From positions 1 to 15,192 of the forward strand of contig CADBPA010000180.1 in the NCBI GenBank assembly GCA_902796505.1: a stretch of DNA of 15,192 nucleotides, read 5' to 3'. This document shows positions 14,091 to 15,192 of the stretch, piece by piece. Position 1 is the first letter of the stretch. Every line of letters starts with the position of its first letter. The DNA comes from an uncultured Ruminococcus sp. GTDB taxonomy: Bacteria > Bacillota > Clostridia > Oscillospirales > CAG-272. The notes beneath the pieces are model-generated. The model saw only the letters and a program-made list of their open reading frames with translations, was not told the DNA's origin and ran no database searches. The position numbers were made by a program, and so were the translations under genes.

Positions 14091-14497
14091 ATATTGTCGA
14101 AAAATTCCTACGGAAAGAGCGGTCAAGGAAATTCTGTTTTGCGCTTCAGTACTTATTGATAAAATTTTTTAAGACGATTGATTTGTAACGATATCAATAT
14201 ATTTCATCCGGCGGCTCCGGAGAGCGTAAAGAAAAAACGATCGCGCAAAGATGCAAAGGCAAAAGAGACGGCGGCCGGACAGGAACGCGTCCGATCGAAA
14301 CGCTCTTTCCGGAAGAAGGATCCGGTCTGAATGAATTTATACAATTCCGATGTGGTGTTTTGGGGGAAAATCCGGGAGAGAAAATTCCGTTTTTGCCTTT
14401 TATACTTTCAATATTGTTTCTTTTGATCAAAATCCGCTCATTTTTACAATATAAAATCGGAAAAGAGAAAGAATCGGTTCGTTTTCCTGATTTTGGA

Positions 14498-14526
14498 ATG
14501 GTGGAAAACTCCGGGCTTTCCACCAT
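14498..14526. repeat. perfect inverted repeat, ten-base arms
   Basis: ATGGTGGAAA (14498-14507) and TTTCCACCAT (14517-14526) flank a nine-base GC-rich loop. There is no T tract after it on the plus strand and only a short one on the minus strand, so a terminator role is doubtful. It could be an operator or part of a structured RNA. Confidence 0.5.
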
Positions 14527-14722
14527 AAAATTCCTCATATCGGTTTTGTTTTCCCCACGTTTTCACCGGAGAAAAAGGGCGGATCGGAAAAATGATAAAC
14601 GCCGATTTTCGGCGAAAAAGGCGGCCGGATCGCAGGAAATTCCTTAGCAAATTCCTACGCTCAGCACCTTCCGGAGAAAGGAGAAAGAGCAGCCCGGCAG
14701 CAGCCGATCCTGCCGCTATACG

Positions 14723-14757
14723 CGTTCTGCCCTTCGGACAAAAAAGACCGCAGAACG
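14723..14757. repeat. inverted repeat CGTTCTGC / GCAGAACG
   Basis: Perfect eight-base arms at 14723-14730 and 14750-14757 are separated by 19 bases that include a run of six As. No associated gene is visible. Confidence 0.4.
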
Positions 14758-15088
14758 ATCTGTCAGTCTTTGTCGCTCCGGCGAAGACGCCGTTTGCTTT
14801 TCCCTTTTTGATTTCGCGCTTCCCTCCCCTGCCGCGCTGTTTCGTTTTTCATTTTCCTTTTCTTTTCCGATCGACGGGATCGTTCCGTTTTTCGGAAAGC
14901 TGCAAGGTACGTCGTCGATCCGCAGGACGTCGTCTCTTTCCCCTCGGCTTGCAGGCGTTCTCTCGCCGTGTAGTTTTTTGCTTCTTCTCTTCTCTGCGTT
15001 TCTACGGCCGTTTTTCCGCCTTTCGGCGGCTTTCTCGCTCCCACGCGCATTTTTCCCTTCTGACCTGCCCGGCGGCTCTTACGGCAAG

Positions 15089-15129
15089 AAAAAAGCCGCT
15101 CCCGGCTTACGGCGCGAGGAGCGGCTTTT
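15089..15129 (-). terminator. intrinsic terminator of the minus-strand gene at the right edge
   Basis: AAAAGCCGCTCC (15091-15102) and GGAGCGGCTTTT (15118-15129) are perfect 12-base complements with a 15-base loop. Read on the minus strand, the stem runs directly into six Ts (complement of 15089-15094), 11 bases past the stop of the partial gene. On the plus strand the T run is four, so it may be weakly bidirectional. Confidence 0.85.
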
Positions 15130-15140
15130 GAAGCGGAGGA

Positions 15141-15192
15141 TCAGGCGATGACCTGAAGCAGAATCACGACGACGCTGAGCGTCAGCAGAGCG
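15141..15192 (-). CDS. C-terminal 16 codons of an unidentified membrane protein
   Basis: On the minus strand the window edge opens in a frame reading ALLTLSVVVILLQVIA followed by a TGA stop (15141-15143). The segment is entirely hydrophobic, a likely terminal transmembrane helix. A strong terminator 11 bases later supports this being the real end of a gene. Small proteins such as SecG end in a similar helix, but 16 residues are too few to name a family. Confidence 0.6.
   Translation of the reverse strand, partial: ALLTLSVVVILLQVIA

Larger units (their letters stand above)
14091..15088. other. gene-free stretch of about 1 kb with scattered hairpins
   Basis: I find no ORF with a convincing ribosome-binding site and protein-like composition on either strand. 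The available frames give Arg/Ser/Phe- or Lys/Arg-dominated products with no motifs. Base composition shifts from AT-rich (to about 14200) to mixed, then to pyrimidine-rich on the plus strand (about 14760-15060). Small structures present include perfect inverted repeats at 14498-14526, 14600-14614, 14723-14757 and 15015-15028, a direct repeat ACGTCGTC (14909-14916, 14927-14934), and AAATTCCT recurring near 14103, 14529, 14637 and 14652. No tRNA, rRNA or known structured RNA was recognised. It may be decayed coding or mobile DNA. Confidence 0.5.

Noticed and set aside
14498..14526. Resemblance of GGAAAACTCCGGGCTTTCC to the conserved RNase P RNA core (GAGGAAAGTCCGGGCT)
   Set aside because: The similarity is confined to one hairpin. 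None of the other conserved RNase P RNA elements are found in the following several hundred bases.
14194..14647. Short ORFs on both strands, including a 95-codon plus-strand ORF with one hydrophobic patch
   Set aside because: They have no good ribosome-binding sites and contain a perfect dyad at 14498-14526. Composition is not protein-like, and the two strands give equally poor candidates.
14763..15050. 95-codon minus-strand ORF, very Lys/Arg-rich
   Set aside because: It has a weak GAAGGGA site close to the start, but the product is low-complexity basic sequence with no hydrophobic core or motif. It looks like a by-product of the pyrimidine-rich plus strand.
14592..15131. 179-codon plus-strand ORF
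   Set aside because: The product is dominated by Arg, Phe and Ser, has no convincing ribosome-binding site, and runs through the terminator of the minus-strand gene.
15141..15192. Naming the edge fragment secG
   Set aside because: Only 16 hydrophobic residues are visible; many small membrane proteins end this way and no downstream secG neighbour is present.

Overview
The window is a bacterial division and cell wall (dcw) cluster flanked by a few unrelated genes. The organism is probably an uncultured member of the Clostridia (Firmicutes). The evidence is strong Shine-Dalgarno sites before most genes, -10/-35 promoters with 17-base spacers, a MurE with the meso-diaminopimelate motif DNPR, a class B PBP ending in two PASTA domains, and the order mraZ-rsmH-(ftsL slot)-pbp-murE-murF-mraY-ftsW-murG-ftsZ. 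The coding DNA is visibly GC-rich, apart from the regulator gene near 13.2-14.0 kb. No genus can be assigned from the sequence alone.

Left flank (1-859, minus strand): the N-terminal part of ispD (MEP isoprenoid pathway), cut by the window edge, preceded by an unrecognised 112-residue protein. These read divergently from the dcw cluster. The intergenic stretch (860-1067) carries a good extended -10 promoter, followed in the untranslated leader by four G-rich pentamers spaced exactly 10 bases apart. This is the pattern of an MraZ operator.

Core (1068-12884, plus strand): MraZ (regulator), RsmH (16S rRNA methyltransferase), a small single-pass membrane protein in the ftsL slot that lacks an FtsL-like coiled coil, a class B transpeptidase, MurE and MurF (mDAP and D-Ala-D-Ala addition), MraY (lipid I), FtsW (SEDS glycan polymerase), MurG (lipid II) and FtsZ (Z-ring GTPase). 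From pbp to murG the genes are tightly packed; murE/murF, murF/mraY and mraY/ftsW overlap. Together they make UDP-MurNAc-pentapeptide from the tripeptide stage, pass it through lipid I and lipid II, and polymerise and crosslink it at the septum. murD, murC, murB, divIB/ftsQ and ftsA are absent from their common positions. A hairpin with a seven-T tract lies between the ftsL-slot gene and pbp, so the cluster may be split by an attenuator. ftsZ has its own promoter in an AT-rich gap and ends at a clear intrinsic terminator.

Right flank (12885-15192): a promoter-to-terminator unit with no ORF that could encode a roughly 73-nt RNA, then a lower-GC XRE-family regulator with a zinc ribbon and its own near-consensus promoter. 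About 1.1 kb follows with no supportable gene but several perfect hairpins. At the edge are the last 16 codons of a minus-strand membrane protein with a strong terminator.
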